Notes under the pieces: model-generated
Told to the model about the DNA's origin: nothing
Databases searched by the model: none
Seen by the model: the letters and a program-made list of their open reading frames with translations, nothing else
Translations under genes and position numbers: made by a program
NCBI RefSeq assembly: GCF_020166105.1
Contig: NZ_JAIUJY010000001.1
Coordinates: 496,001 to 560,000, forward strand
DNA length: 64,000 nt
Reading direction: 5' to 3'
Source: Blastococcus sp. LR1
Lineage (GTDB): Bacteria; Actinomycetota; Actinomycetes; Mycobacteriales; Geodermatophilaceae
Shown: positions 8,204 through 16,315 of the stretch, piece by piece
Layout of the letters: the number at the start of each line of letters is the position of its first letter
How positions within the stretch are numbered: position 1 is the stretch's first letter

Positions 8204-8470
8204 TCAGCTGCAGCCGCACCCGCAGCCGGACGTCGAGCCGCCAGCCGGAGAGACCTCCCCGATCGGTGTGACGATCGTGTAGCCGGCCTCTTCCACCGCG
8301 GCCCGCACGGCGGCGTCGTCCACGGCGGTCTCGCTGCTCACGGTGAGCCCACCGCTCGCCAGGTCGACGTTCACGTCCGTAACGCCTGGCACCTGGCTGA
8401 CCTCCTCGGTGACCGAGGCGACGCAGTGCCCGCAGGTCATCCCGCTGACGGTGTACGTGCTGGTGCTCAT
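8204..8470 (-). CDS. Second CopZ-like chaperone with Cys-rich tail
   Basis: 88-residue heavy-metal-associated domain with GMTCGHC, closely related to CopZ at 6,326-6,529. It carries an extra C-terminal tail ending CGCGCS, an additional potential Cu(I) site. ATG 8470 is preceded by a GAGAGGA site. It stands alone. A CsoR-type dyad (8635-8649) lies 165 bp upstream, so copper induction is likely but with a long leader. Confidence 0.9.
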   Translation of the reverse strand: MSTSTYTVSGMTCGHCVASVTEEVSQVPGVTDVNVDLASGGLTVSSETAVDDAAVRAAVEEAGYTIVTPIGEVSPAGGSTSGCGCGCS

Positions 8471-8634
8471 GGCTGTTGTCCTCTCGAGCTGCTTGTCGTG
8501 CGCTTGTACGTGTCGGTCCGGGACGTGGAAGACGTCGGACAGCGCATGTGGGCGACCCGACATCGCGGGAACTGCTCACACCGTGCCGTCGTCGCCCCGC
8601 GGGAGCCGTCGTTGCCCCGGCCGTGACGTCACCT

Positions 8635-8649
8635 TACCCCCCTGGGGTA
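8635..8649. promoter_or_regulatory. CsoR-type operator upstream of second copZ
   Basis: TACCCC-CCT-GGGGTA, same 6-3-6 dyad as at 6952-6966. It lies 165 bp upstream of the copZ2 start and 67 bp beyond the 3' end of the ArsR gene. Confidence 0.7.
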
Positions 8650-8716
8650 TCTGCTCGCAACGTGCCGGCGTCAGAGCGCCTGCGCGGCACCTCCGGCCGA
8701 AGTAGCGCCGACCCGT

Positions 8717-9097
8717 TCACTCCTCCTCCGGCACCGATCTCTCCGTGAGGACGATGAGCTGTCGCAGGCAGTGCTCCCGGAGTGGCTCGGGGAACCCGTC
8801 GGCGAGGCGGTAGTAGACGACCCGCCCCTGCTTCCGGTTGGCGACGAGCCCAGCAGTCCGGAGTAGCCGAAGTGCGTATCCGACGGCGTCCTCGTTCGCC
8901 TCGAGGGCGAGGGCGAGGTCGCCGACGCAGAGCTCCTCCACCATGTCCAGCGCGAAGAGGACGCGCGCACGGGTGGGGTCGGCCATCAAGCTCAAGACAC
9001 TGGTCAGCTGGGCGGCCTCCTCCCGGCCGGGAAGGCGGGCGCGGGCGTGGGCGACCCGTTCGGGGTCGACCGGGTGTGCGTGTTCTGCTTCGGACAC
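8717..9097 (-). CDS. ArsR/SmtB-family metal-sensing repressor
   Basis: 126-residue winged-helix repressor. It shows the family core ELCVGDLALAL, the recognition helix around AVGYALRLLRTAGLV, and the wing KQGRVVYYRL. The GTG start at 9097 is chosen because GGAGGTG precedes it; an upstream ATG (9148) has no site. A Cys in the ELCVGDLA helix and a C-terminal His/Cys (REHCLRQ) are candidate ligands. Divergent from the copper-storage gene at 9,212, with a dyad in between. The sensed metal is unknown. Confidence 0.85.
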   Translation of the reverse strand: MSEAEHAHPVDPERVAHARARLPGREEAAQLTSVLSLMADPTRARVLFALDMVEELCVGDLALALEANEDAVGYALRLLRTAGLVANRKQGRVVYYRLADGFPEPLREHCLRQLIVLTERSVPEEE

Positions 9098-9120
9098 CGA
9101 AAACACCTCCGGCGCACCCT

Positions 9121-9142
9121 TACCCGTACGACTCTGCGGGTA
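9121..9142. promoter_or_regulatory. Dyad between arsR-like gene and csp
   Basis: TACCCG-N10-CGGGTA inverted repeat in the 114-bp divergent gap. Candidate operator for the ArsR protein or another metal sensor. The half-sites resemble a widened CsoR dyad. Confidence 0.45.
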
Positions 9143-9211
9143 CCGCATGAATTGTCGGCGATGATCCCGGGCGACATCCGAGCCGTCCGGCGCCTACCCC
9201 CTGGAGGAACG

Positions 9212-9619
9212 ATGTCCGCGGCCGCCCAGATGCTCGACACCTACCCGAAGGACCTCGGCGGGATCGACAAGCAGAAGCTCCTCGAGTGCATCGAGGCCTG
9301 TTTCGAGTGCGCGCAGGCCTGCACCGCCTGCGCCGATGCCTGCCTGAGCGAGGACATGGTCGCCGAGCTCACGAAGTGCATCCGCACCAACATCGACTGC
9401 GCCGACATCTGCGACACCACTGGCCGGGTGCTCTCCCGGCACACCGGTTACGACGCCGACCTGACCCGCGCCGTCCTCGAAGCGTGCGCAGCCGCTTGCA
9501 AGGCCTGCGGCGACGAGTGCAGCCAGCACGCTGAGATGCACAAGCACTGCCGCGTCTGCGCCGAGGCCTGCCGGCGCTGCGAGGCAGCCTGCCGGGACCT
9601 CATCTCCTCGCTGGGCTGA
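9212..9619 (+). CDS. Cys-rich four-helix copper storage protein (Csp/DUF326 type)
   Basis: 135 residues with 18 Cys by my count, arranged as repeated CxxxC and CxxC along predicted helices (ECIEACFECAQAC, EACAAACKACGDEC, HCRVCAEACRRC). This is the pattern of Csp-type four-helix bundles that store many Cu(I) ions in their core. No signal peptide, so cytosolic (Csp3-like). ATG 9212 follows CTGGAGGA. Divergent from an ArsR-type repressor and followed by a strong hairpin. Confidence 0.88.
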   Translation: MSAAAQMLDTYPKDLGGIDKQKLLECIEACFECAQACTACADACLSEDMVAELTKCIRTNIDCADICDTTGRVLSRHTGYDADLTRAVLEACAAACKACGDECSQHAEMHKHCRVCAEACRRCEAACRDLISSLG

Positions 9620-9630
9620 CACCGATCGAC

Positions 9631-9672
9631 GTCGGTCGCCCGCCGGAAGCACCGTCCTGGTGGGCGACCGAC
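9631..9672 (+). terminator. Hairpin after copper-storage gene
   Basis: GTCGGTCGCCC ... GGGCGACCGAC, an 11-bp perfect stem that extends by three further pairs inward, starting 11 bp past the csp stop. Confidence 0.65.
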
Positions 9673-9811
9673 GGCAGTCGCACGTCCCGGGGCCCTTGCC
9701 GCTCTGTCGCGCCCCGGCCGGTCACAGGAACGAGCTGCCGAACCCCGTCGTCGCCAGCCATCCACGCAGCCAGATCATCAGTCCTTCCCACCCTGGCGCC
9801 GGGGCGGAGGT

Positions 9812-9847
9812 GGGTGGCGCTGCCGACGCACGCCGACAGCGCCACCC
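9812..9847 (-). terminator. Hairpin after DUF305 gene
   Basis: GGGTGGCGCTG ... CAGCGCCACCC, 11-bp perfect stem with a 14-nt loop, ending 7 bp from the DUF305 stop codon. Could terminate from either direction. Confidence 0.65.
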
Positions 9848-9854
9848 GGTGGGG

Positions 9855-10490
9855 TTAGCCCCCGAACTGGCTCAGCAGGTTCAGCATTTCCTCGATCTCG
9901 GCGTTCTGGGACTTGACGATCTGCTCGGCCAGGGCCACGGCGTCGGCGTTCTGGCCGTCCGCGATCTCGGTCTGGGACATCTCGACCGCGCCCCGGTGGT
10001 GCTCGGTCATCATCTCCAGCCACATGCGGTCGAACTCGCGACCAGAAGATCCCTCGAGGCCGGACATGGCCTCCTCGGACATGTCCATGCCGCCCATGTC
10101 GTCCATGCCGCCCATGTCGTCCATGCCGCCCATGGAGCCCGACTCACCGGCGGAGGTCGGCTGCCCCCAGTCCTCGAGCCAGCCGGTCATCGACTCGATC
10201 TCCGGGTCCTGCGCGGCCTGGATCCGACCGGCCAGGTCGATCACGCGTGCATCCTCCGAGCGGCCTGCAACCATGTCGGCCATCTCGAGGGCGCCTTGGT
10301 GGTGAACGATCATGCCTTGGGCGAAGGCGACGTCGGCATCGTTGAACTCCGCCGACTGGCTGGCACTGCTCTCAGCACTGCTGTCCATGTCCATGTTGCC
10401 CATGGAGCCGCCGGAGCAGCCGCTGAGGACGGCGGTGCCGGCGATGAGGCCCCCGGCGAGTCGGACAAATCGAGCGGTCGTGCGGGTCAT
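9855..10490 (-). CDS. DUF305 family copper-associated lipoprotein
   Basis: 211-residue lipoprotein with lipobox LSGC at about residue 25. DUF305 proteins are ferritin-like four-helix domains often found with copper genes. Two characteristic motifs are present, HHQGALEMA and HHRGAVEMS. Between them is a Met-rich insert (repeated MGGMDD) and the N-terminus carries GGSMGNMDMD, both Cu(I)-friendly. ATG 10490 has a well-spaced AGGAGA site. Single-gene unit, bounded downstream by a hairpin. Confidence 0.88.
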   Translation of the reverse strand: MTRTTARFVRLAGGLIAGTAVLSGCSGGSMGNMDMDSSAESSASQSAEFNDADVAFAQGMIVHHQGALEMADMVAGRSEDARVIDLAGRIQAAQDPEIESMTGWLEDWGQPTSAGESGSMGGMDDMGGMDDMGGMDMSEEAMSGLEGSSGREFDRMWLEMMTEHHRGAVEMSQTEIADGQNADAVALAEQIVKSQNAEIEEMLNLLSQFGG

Positions 10491-10572
10491 ATCTGTCTCC
10501 TAAAGATCTTGGATGTGGGCGAGCCGTCTGACCCCGGCCAGTGCACGACTGAACGGGGCCGGATGAGTCGGC

Positions 10573-11016
10573 CTAGATCCGAAGGAGACAGAGAGAAGAC
10601 AGGTCAGGTGGTCGCGGTGGCCGGAACAAAGCCATGTCGAGTCGTGACCGCGCGCCCATGCCGCACACCGCCGCCCTCACCGATCTGCGGGGTCTGACGG
10701 ATGCGATCAGCCACATCAGACCGGCGAGCAGAACTGCCAGGCAGACGGCCAGAAAGTGCTCGGCGGCGCCGTGGTTCGGGTCGTCTACCGGCACCTCGTG
10801 GCTCGCCGCTACTGGGCTGCTCACCGAGGATGATTTCAGCTGGACGTCGTCGACGGCGCTCGTCTGCACCGATGTCGCGCCCCCATCTGGGGTCCCCATG
10901 CCGTGATCCACGGTCACCGGCGTAGCAGCGTTCGGATCAGCACCGACGGAGCCGACGCCGTGCATGGAGAAGACCGCAGTCATGAGAAGCAAGATGCCCA
11001 AGCGTCTTGGAGTCAC
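10573..11016 (-). CDS. DUF6153-like envelope protein
   Basis: 147 residues. An N-terminal signal segment (about 5-26) is followed by a polar extracytoplasmic stretch containing VDHGMG and DPNHGAAEH, a single helix (about 86-105, HFLAVCLAVLLAGLMWL) and a cytoplasmic Arg-rich tail. This layout matches the actinobacterial DUF6153 family. The GTG start at 11016 has an AGGGGA site. A TCCTA-N7-TAGTA operator lies 23 bp upstream (11039-11055). Function unknown; His residues around the helix could bind copper. Confidence 0.6.
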   Translation of the reverse strand: MTPRRLGILLLMTAVFSMHGVGSVGADPNAATPVTVDHGMGTPDGGATSVQTSAVDDVQLKSSSVSSPVAASHEVPVDDPNHGAAEHFLAVCLAVLLAGLMWLIASVRPRRSVRAAVCGMGARSRLDMALFRPPRPPDLSSLCLLRI

Positions 11017-11038
11017 GACTTCCCCTCCCCGCTGAAGT

Positions 11039-11055
11039 TCCTATCCTTCATAGTA
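11039..11055. promoter_or_regulatory. TACTA-N7-TAGTA-type operator, site 1
   Basis: TCCTA-TCCTTCA-TAGTA, 23 bp upstream of the DUF6153-like gene. One of nine related dyads proposed as BlaI-family binding sites. Confidence 0.65.
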
Positions 11056-11135
11056 GACCCGGCGCGGGCACGGGCGAGCATCGGCGCGTGGAGGCGTGGG
11101 CAGCGCGGCACTCAGCGGGCCGACGTGTCGCGATG

Positions 11136-11939
11136 TCATCGTTCCCTGACAAACACCGCCGTCATGCCCATGACGCCCAGCGTGTCATCGAAGTCCTGGT
11201 TGGCGCCTCGGACGACCGCGCGGCGGCCGGCGCGGGAAGCGCGCTGCGCCCACCGCAGCAGGGGGGCGAACGCCGTCGAGTCGATGTAGGTGAGCTCGCG
11301 GACGTCGATCGCTACGACCGCCAGCTCCTCGAGCTGCCGTTGAAGCTCCAGCTGCTGGACGACTGCGGCGTCCACCTCGCCTCGGAGATGAAGCACTCGA
11401 CCGGCTGCCTCGTGCTCGATGGAACTCAATCTCCGCTCCTTCGGGAGGGAAGGGCTGCGATCCTCGGCCACCTGCTGCATGTGATCCGGCAGCTTGGCCA
11501 GCTCCGAGTGAACGGTCCGCTGCACCGTCCGCTGCATCGACCTACGTCGCACGGCGCGCAGCAGCCGGCTGCCACGCCCGGGCTCGTGGGTCACCGTCAC
11601 GGTGACGCCGGTAGAGCCCTCTTCCGCGTCGGCCAGTTCGATGCGGGTGTGCCAGCGCTCCGACGTCAGTTCCAAGCGGGTCTCGATACGACGCTGCGGC
11701 ACCCACTCGACGACCTCCCCCTTGACCGCGCCCTGCGGCGGTGGTGCGCCGTCCAGGCGACCCGCTACACAGACGAATCGGGTGCCCTTGCCCATCGTCG
11801 CACTGCCTTCTTCATCTGTGCCGTCGGAGAAGATGTAGGAGACGTCGCAGACCGGGCAGTACGGGGCGAGGACGGTCAGCGCCTGCCACACGGACTGTCG
11901 TGGCAACGGGATCTCGCGTGTTCCTGAGGCGGTCGTCAT
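11136..11939 (-). CDS. SRPBCC domain fused to STAS domain
   Basis: 267 residues in two parts. Residues about 1-165 fit an SRPBCC/START-like ligand-binding fold (PLPRQSVWQAL at the start, TRIELADAEEGSTGVTVTVTHEP in the sheet, then a long helix). Residues about 175-267 are a STAS domain (LHLRGEVDAAVVQQL, VAIDVRELTYIDSTAFAPLL), with the Ser of IDSTAF at the position phosphorylated in anti-anti-sigma factors. ATG 11939 is preceded by a perfect TACTA-N7-TAGTA dyad 39 bp upstream. The fusion suggests ligand-controlled partner switching; the partner kinase is not in the window. Confidence 0.7.
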   Translation of the reverse strand: MTTASGTREIPLPRQSVWQALTVLAPYCPVCDVSYIFSDGTDEEGSATMGKGTRFVCVAGRLDGAPPPQGAVKGEVVEWVPQRRIETRLELTSERWHTRIELADAEEGSTGVTVTVTHEPGRGSRLLRAVRRRSMQRTVQRTVHSELAKLPDHMQQVAEDRSPSLPKERRLSSIEHEAAGRVLHLRGEVDAAVVQQLELQRQLEELAVVAIDVRELTYIDSTAFAPLLRWAQRASRAGRRAVVRGANQDFDDTLGVMGMTAVFVRER

Positions 11940-11977
11940 CCAAGTCCTTCGGCAGGAAAGCTTGTCGCTGGCTTGCT

Positions 11978-11994
11978 TACTAGCAAGGCTAGTA
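11978..11994. promoter_or_regulatory. TACTA-N7-TAGTA operator, site 2 (perfect)
   Basis: TACTAGC-AAG-GCTAGTA, a perfect 7-bp inverted repeat and the best copy of the motif. It is 39 bp upstream of the SRPBCC-STAS gene. Confidence 0.75.
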
Positions 11995-12124
11995 GAAGCG
12001 GAGGCCACAGTTCGGTCGGTACCCCGACAGCCCGAGTCGCCACAGACCTCAGGCCGGTCAGCCGAACGGGCCTCGTGGGCCGCGGCAGCGAACCGACGCG
12101 CCCTTCCATGCGCGGACCAGGTGC

Positions 12125-12841
12125 TCAAGCCCCGCGCGAGCCGCGTGACCGCCAGAACCAGAAGGCACCCGCGAGCGCCGCCGCCACGAGGACGACGATG
12201 GCCACAGTCGGCCCCGTGGTGCTCGACTGGTCCTCTGCCGACACCTCTGCCGGCTCGTCCTGGGCCTCCGCCGACAGCGCGCCCTCCGTGCCTGGAGTTG
12301 CCGGAGCCGGACTGGATGGCGTAGCAGCCGTCGTCGCGTCGGCAGGGGCGGGAGCGACGGCAATGGTCGGCGCCGGATTCTCGGGCTCCGGGTTAGCAGG
12401 GCTGGGCAACTCGATCCAGGCGTCCTCGCGTCCGTCGGAGTAGCGCAACAGAGTCTTGAACGGCAGTTCGGTCACGTCTCGCGGGAGCCGTGCGATCGCG
12501 ATGCTGAACTCCGCGTCCACGGCCGGCGCGATCGCTGGACCGCCGATCTCGTAGCCGTCTGCGGTCGGGGTCAGAATCCACCCCGCGGGTCCGGACGCCA
12601 GGGAGACCGACCCCGGCAGGATGCCGGCGGGCAGCTGCGTCTTCACCCCGACGATGCCGGCGGTGTCTGACTCGGCCGCTGCGGAGAACGCCACGGTTAC
12701 CGGCCCCGTACCGGCCTGAGCTCCCTCGGCAGTCGCTTCCATGTGTGCGCTCGCGGGCCCTGCGCCGGCAAGCACGAGGCCAAGCAAGACGACGGTCGTC
12801 ACGGCGGCTCGTCGGCCGCTTTGGAGAACGAAGCTGGTCAC
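12125..12841 (-). CDS. YcnI-like (DUF1775) copper-binding membrane protein
   Basis: 238 residues. The signal peptide ends ...PASA before His, so the mature protein would begin HMEA, the N-terminal His typical of YcnI-type histidine-brace copper proteins. A beta-rich DUF1775 domain follows (about 33-160, including AFSAAAESDTAGIVGVKTQLP), then a Pro/Ala-rich linker and one C-terminal helix with an Arg-rich tail. GTG start; no strong ribosome site. Likely an extracytoplasmic copper chaperone or scavenger. Confidence 0.85.
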   Translation of the reverse strand: MTSFVLQSGRRAAVTTVVLLGLVLAGAGPASAHMEATAEGAQAGTGPVTVAFSAAAESDTAGIVGVKTQLPAGILPGSVSLASGPAGWILTPTADGYEIGGPAIAPAVDAEFSIAIARLPRDVTELPFKTLLRYSDGREDAWIELPSPANPEPENPAPTIAVAPAPADATTAATPSSPAPATPGTEGALSAEAQDEPAEVSAEDQSSTTGPTVAIVVLVAAALAGAFWFWRSRGSRGA

Positions 12842-13183
12842 AGACCGCTAGTCGTTTGCTGTCCCCAAGAAGTTCCCGCCCCACCCAGATCCACCGAGAT
12901 GTCCGGCCGGACGTCACGGCGAGGATTTCGACCAGCCGCCCCTCGGCGGCACCCAGATCCGTGAGGGGCGCCACAGATCCCCGACCACCGCCGTGGCGCG
13001 TATCCGCCAACCCGCAGCGGCTGCCATGCGTCCGTCACGACCCCATGGACCGACCTAGCCCGGCAAGGTGACGTGGGACCAGGCCGTGTGAGCAGACTGG
13101 CCGCCACGCACTTCCGCGTACAACGGAGCCACTCGAACGGCTGGGACCCAACACTCCCCCTGCGAGACGGGCCGAGGACATCG
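12842..13183. other. 342-bp gap without recognisable gene
   Basis: Between the YcnI-like gene and the first M23 gene, both on the minus strand. Open frames here have no family features, and I see no operator copy or strong hairpin. It must hold the promoter for the YcnI-like gene. Confidence 0.5.
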
Positions 13184-14545
13184 TCAGCCTCCACAGGCTC
13201 CCACTCGTATCCCGCGGGCGTTCAGCCACCCGACCGGATCCGACGCTCCGCTGTACATGGCCCCGTTCGGGTGGACCTCGAAATGCACGTGCGGTCCGGT
13301 CGATTGCCCCCTGTTCCCGACCTCCGCAACCTGCTCGCCGGCCACGACACGGTCTCCGGTGCGGACGAAGTAGTCGTTGATGTGCCCGTAGACGTACACA
13401 GCGCCGTCGTCGCCGAGCAGGTAGACAGCCAGACCGAAGCCGGTGGCCGACCCGGCACGCTTGACGGTTCCCGAAACGGGGGCATAGAGCGGCGTGCCGA
13501 TCGAAGAGGCGACGTCCAGCCCGTTGTGATTGGTGCCCCAGCGTGCGCCGAAACAGCTGGTGACCCGTCCGGAGAACGGCTTGACATAGCCGGACGACGC
13601 ACCCGAACCACCACCATCATGGGGGCCGTTGTTCCGCGCCGCTGCTGCCGCCTCGGCGGCCTCCCGGGCAGAGCGCTCGGCTGCCGCTGCTGCGGCAGCC
13701 TCTTCGGCTTGCTTCTGAGCCACCCACTGCTGATGGGCGTCACGCGCCCCCTGCACCTCCAGCAGCCGGATCTGGGCGGCCTGCAGCTCTGCCTCGTACC
13801 TGGCCTTCTGACCTGCCACCTCGGCGTAGGCGCTCTGCTGAGTGGCCAGTCGTGCGTCGGCGTCCGCCTTCGCGGCCTGCGCCGCCCCTTCGGCGGCGGC
13901 CATCTCGTCGCGGGCTGCGCGAGCGGAGGAGTCGGCGTTGGCGTGCGCGACCTTGGCCACCTGGAGTTCGCCTAGCACGTCGACCTCGTTGGCCCCCACG
14001 TAGTCGAGCAGGGCTGCGCGTTGGATCAGCTCCCCCGGGCCCTCTGCATCCAACAGTGCTGCCGTAGCCGCGAGCGTCGACCCCTTCATGTAGCTGTCGC
14101 GGGAGAATCGGCCGATACGGGCCTCGGCATTGGAGACGGCGGTCGCGGCCGCCTGGAGCTCAGCTGCCGCCTGCTCCGCTACCGCCTGCGCCTGCAGGAG
14201 CGCGTCCTCGGCGAGCAGGTAGGCGGTACCCGCCGCCTCAGCCTGGATACCGACGCGTTCGAGCTCGGCCTCGGCGACCGCGACCTGGCCGGCGATGCGC
14301 CCGACCTCGGCGGCTGCGGCGTCCTGCTCGCTCTGCGCGGCACCGATCTGCCCGTCCGTGGGGTTGGGGGGCGCGGGAGCCGCGAGCACCGGCGCGCCGG
14401 AGGCAACGAGCAAGACGCCGGCCAGCACACCGAGCAACGTGGTCCGCGACGGGCGCGGGCCCGGACAACCTAGGATCTGCGGTGGGCCACCGGGCCGTCC
14501 GATGAGTCTGAGGACGACCGGCCGGAAGAGACGGCGCTGGGACAT
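13184..14545 (-). CDS. M23 peptidase with coiled-coil domain (first copy)
   Basis: 453 residues. A signal/anchor helix (about 34-57) is followed by a long Ala/Glu-rich coiled coil (about 65-310) like the CwlO/RipA/EnvC N-termini. The C-terminal LytM/M23 domain has zinc-site motifs NHNGLD and GPHVHFEV, so it should be an active metallo-endopeptidase acting on peptidoglycan cross-bridges. ATG 14545 (MSQRRLFRP) is chosen; the frame is open upstream. A CACTA-N7-TAGTA dyad lies 45 bp upstream. Paralogous to the next gene. Confidence 0.88.
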   Translation of the reverse strand: MSQRRLFRPVVLRLIGRPGGPPQILGCPGPRPSRTTLLGVLAGVLLVASGAPVLAAPAPPNPTDGQIGAAQSEQDAAAAEVGRIAGQVAVAEAELERVGIQAEAAGTAYLLAEDALLQAQAVAEQAAAELQAAATAVSNAEARIGRFSRDSYMKGSTLAATAALLDAEGPGELIQRAALLDYVGANEVDVLGELQVAKVAHANADSSARAARDEMAAAEGAAQAAKADADARLATQQSAYAEVAGQKARYEAELQAAQIRLLEVQGARDAHQQWVAQKQAEEAAAAAAAERSAREAAEAAAAARNNGPHDGGGSGASSGYVKPFSGRVTSCFGARWGTNHNGLDVASSIGTPLYAPVSGTVKRAGSATGFGLAVYLLGDDGAVYVYGHINDYFVRTGDRVVAGEQVAEVGNRGQSTGPHVHFEVHPNGAMYSGASDPVGWLNARGIRVGACGG

Positions 14546-14589
14546 GGGGCGCTCCAGGGGGACGGGTGTGACGAGCTCGAGGAGAGTCC

Positions 14590-14606
14590 CACTATCACCG
14601 TTAGTA
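14590..14606. promoter_or_regulatory. TACTA-N7-TAGTA-type operator, site 3
   Basis: CACTA-TCACCGT-TAGTA, 45 bp upstream of the first M23 peptidase start. Confidence 0.65.
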
Positions 14607-14699
14607 GCTCCGGCAACACGCTGCACAACCGCCACGCGGCCTTGATTACTCAGTCATGCCAGGGGGTCACGGTCGGTGGTAAATCCCCTGCGAGGCGGG

Positions 14700-16172
14700 T
14701 CAGCCACAGCTCCCGCCGAGCGTGATACCACGGGCACCGAGCCACGGCGCCGGATTGACACGGTTCTGGTAGAGCCCACCCTGATGGGTCTCGATGTGCA
14801 GGTGAGGGCCCGTGGACTGCCCCCGGTTGCCCACCTCGGCGATCTGCTGGCCGGCGGCGACCTGCTGTCCTGCGTTCACGAAGTACTGGTTGATGTGGCC
14901 GTAGAGGGTGATGGTGCCGTCGGCGTGCTGGATGTAGACGGCCAGACCGAAGCCGTTCGCCGGTCCGGCTTGAAGCACCACGCCAGGAGCCGGGGCGTAG
15001 ATGGGTGTGCCGATGGGGGCGGCGATGTCCACGCCGTTGTGCATGGCACCGGACCGGCTTCCGTAGCAGGAGGTCACCTGTCCGGCGACGAGGGCAGCAC
15101 TACCGGCGCGCGCCAGCGCCAGGTCCGCGCGCTTCTGCTGATCGCGGGCGGCGGACGGGTTCGCCACTCCCCGTGCAGCCAGCAGCTGGATCTCCGCGTC
15201 GCGAAGCTGAGCGTCCAGGGCCGATTTTTGTGCGGCCACGGCGTCGTAAGCCCGCTGTGAGTCAGCGAGCTGCGTCTCGGCTACCGCTGCGGTCTCGACG
15301 GCGGCGCGTGCGGCCGCGTCGCGCTCGGAAACCGCACCTCGGGCCGCCCGGTCCGCCCGCTCCTGCCGCCCCCGAATCGCTTCGAACTCCGCGAGTCGCT
15401 GTGCGCGGTCTTCGCCGAGGAGATCGAGCGTCGCGGCTCGCTCCAGCACATCGTCGGGCCCGGCGCTGTCCAGCAGCACGGCCGCGTCGCCCAATGGGTC
15501 GGCACCCATGAAGGCCTCCCGCCCCAGGGCGGCGACGTCGTCCTGCGCCCGGTCGACCGCTGCACGGGCCGTCTCGAGCTCAGCCGCGGCGGCGGCTGCC
15601 TCGGCTTCCGCCTCCAGGAGCGCCTCCGTCGCCGCTCGGGACGCGTCGGCTGCAGCCTCCGCCTTCACGGTGAATCGCTCCAGGTCTCTTTCCGCCGTCG
15701 CGACCATCTCTGAGATCCTCTGGACCTCAGCGGTCGGCCCCTCGCGATCCGACTGCGGGTCGGCCTGAGCGGTGAGTGCTGTCGCGGCCGACAGCCCCAT
15801 CAGCAGCGCTGCCGCGGCAGCGACCAGGCCGGTGCGCCGGGACCGAGCGAGGCTGGAGCCGGCCCGGGAAGCGCGGAACCGGCTGGTGCGGAATCGCCGA
15901 CCGACAGCGACTGCAGGGGAGTCTTCGGGCGTGCGGACGATCTGGTGCAGCGTCGCCAAGGCGGCGAATCTCCGTTCTTCCTCGCCGCCTACCGAGTTAG
16001 CTGACGGGTTCGGGCGGGAAGGCGCCCGTCCCGAGTGCGCACGTGTGCACACCCGGAATTCACCCCAGGGGAACGGTGGGTCCCCGGTCCACCCGGCCGT
16101 GTGGCACGAGCAGTTCGGCGGGGCCTGCACGAGGCTCTCGGGTTGAGATGCTTGGACTCGCGAGGACCGCAC
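14700..16172 (-). CDS. M23 peptidase with coiled-coil domain (second copy)
   Basis: Up to 490 residues, ATG 16172; the start is uncertain because about 110 residues precede the hydrophobic signal segment (RRTGLVAAAAALLMGLSAATA). Then an Ala/Glu-rich coiled coil and a C-terminal M23 domain with MHNGVD and GPHLHIET, the His/Asp zinc ligands. Domain order and the GNRGQSTGPH stretch match the neighbouring paralogue, so this is a tandem duplication. A TACGA-N7-TAGTT dyad ends 11 bp before this start, as in the other members of the set. Confidence 0.85.
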   Translation of the reverse strand: MRSSRVQASQPESLVQAPPNCSCHTAGWTGDPPFPWGEFRVCTRAHSGRAPSRPNPSANSVGGEEERRFAALATLHQIVRTPEDSPAVAVGRRFRTSRFRASRAGSSLARSRRTGLVAAAAALLMGLSAATALTAQADPQSDREGPTAEVQRISEMVATAERDLERFTVKAEAAADASRAATEALLEAEAEAAAAAAELETARAAVDRAQDDVAALGREAFMGADPLGDAAVLLDSAGPDDVLERAATLDLLGEDRAQRLAEFEAIRGRQERADRAARGAVSERDAAARAAVETAAVAETQLADSQRAYDAVAAQKSALDAQLRDAEIQLLAARGVANPSAARDQQKRADLALARAGSAALVAGQVTSCYGSRSGAMHNGVDIAAPIGTPIYAPAPGVVLQAGPANGFGLAVYIQHADGTITLYGHINQYFVNAGQQVAAGQQIAEVGNRGQSTGPHLHIETHQGGLYQNRVNPAPWLGARGITLGGSCG

Positions 16173-16182
16173 GACACCGTAG

Positions 16183-16199
16183 TACGAAGCAGCTTAGTT
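16183..16199. promoter_or_regulatory. TACTA-N7-TAGTA-type operator, site 4
   Basis: TACGA-AGCAGCT-TAGTT, the weakest near-match (one change per half-site), just upstream of the second M23 gene. Confidence 0.5.
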
Positions 16200-16315
16200 G
16201 TCACGGTTCGATAACGGCTTCCGGAGTACCGCCTCCGGTGTGTGGCGGCGAAGCGCGTCTGGCGGTTCATCGGGTCGAGTCGACGGGGGTCCATACCGAC
16301 GGTGCGGCGAGGAGC

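Noticed and set aside
16183-16199. Counting this dyad as a certain BlaI site
   Set aside because: Each half-site has one mismatch. It is kept only as a weak member because spacing and position agree with the other eight.
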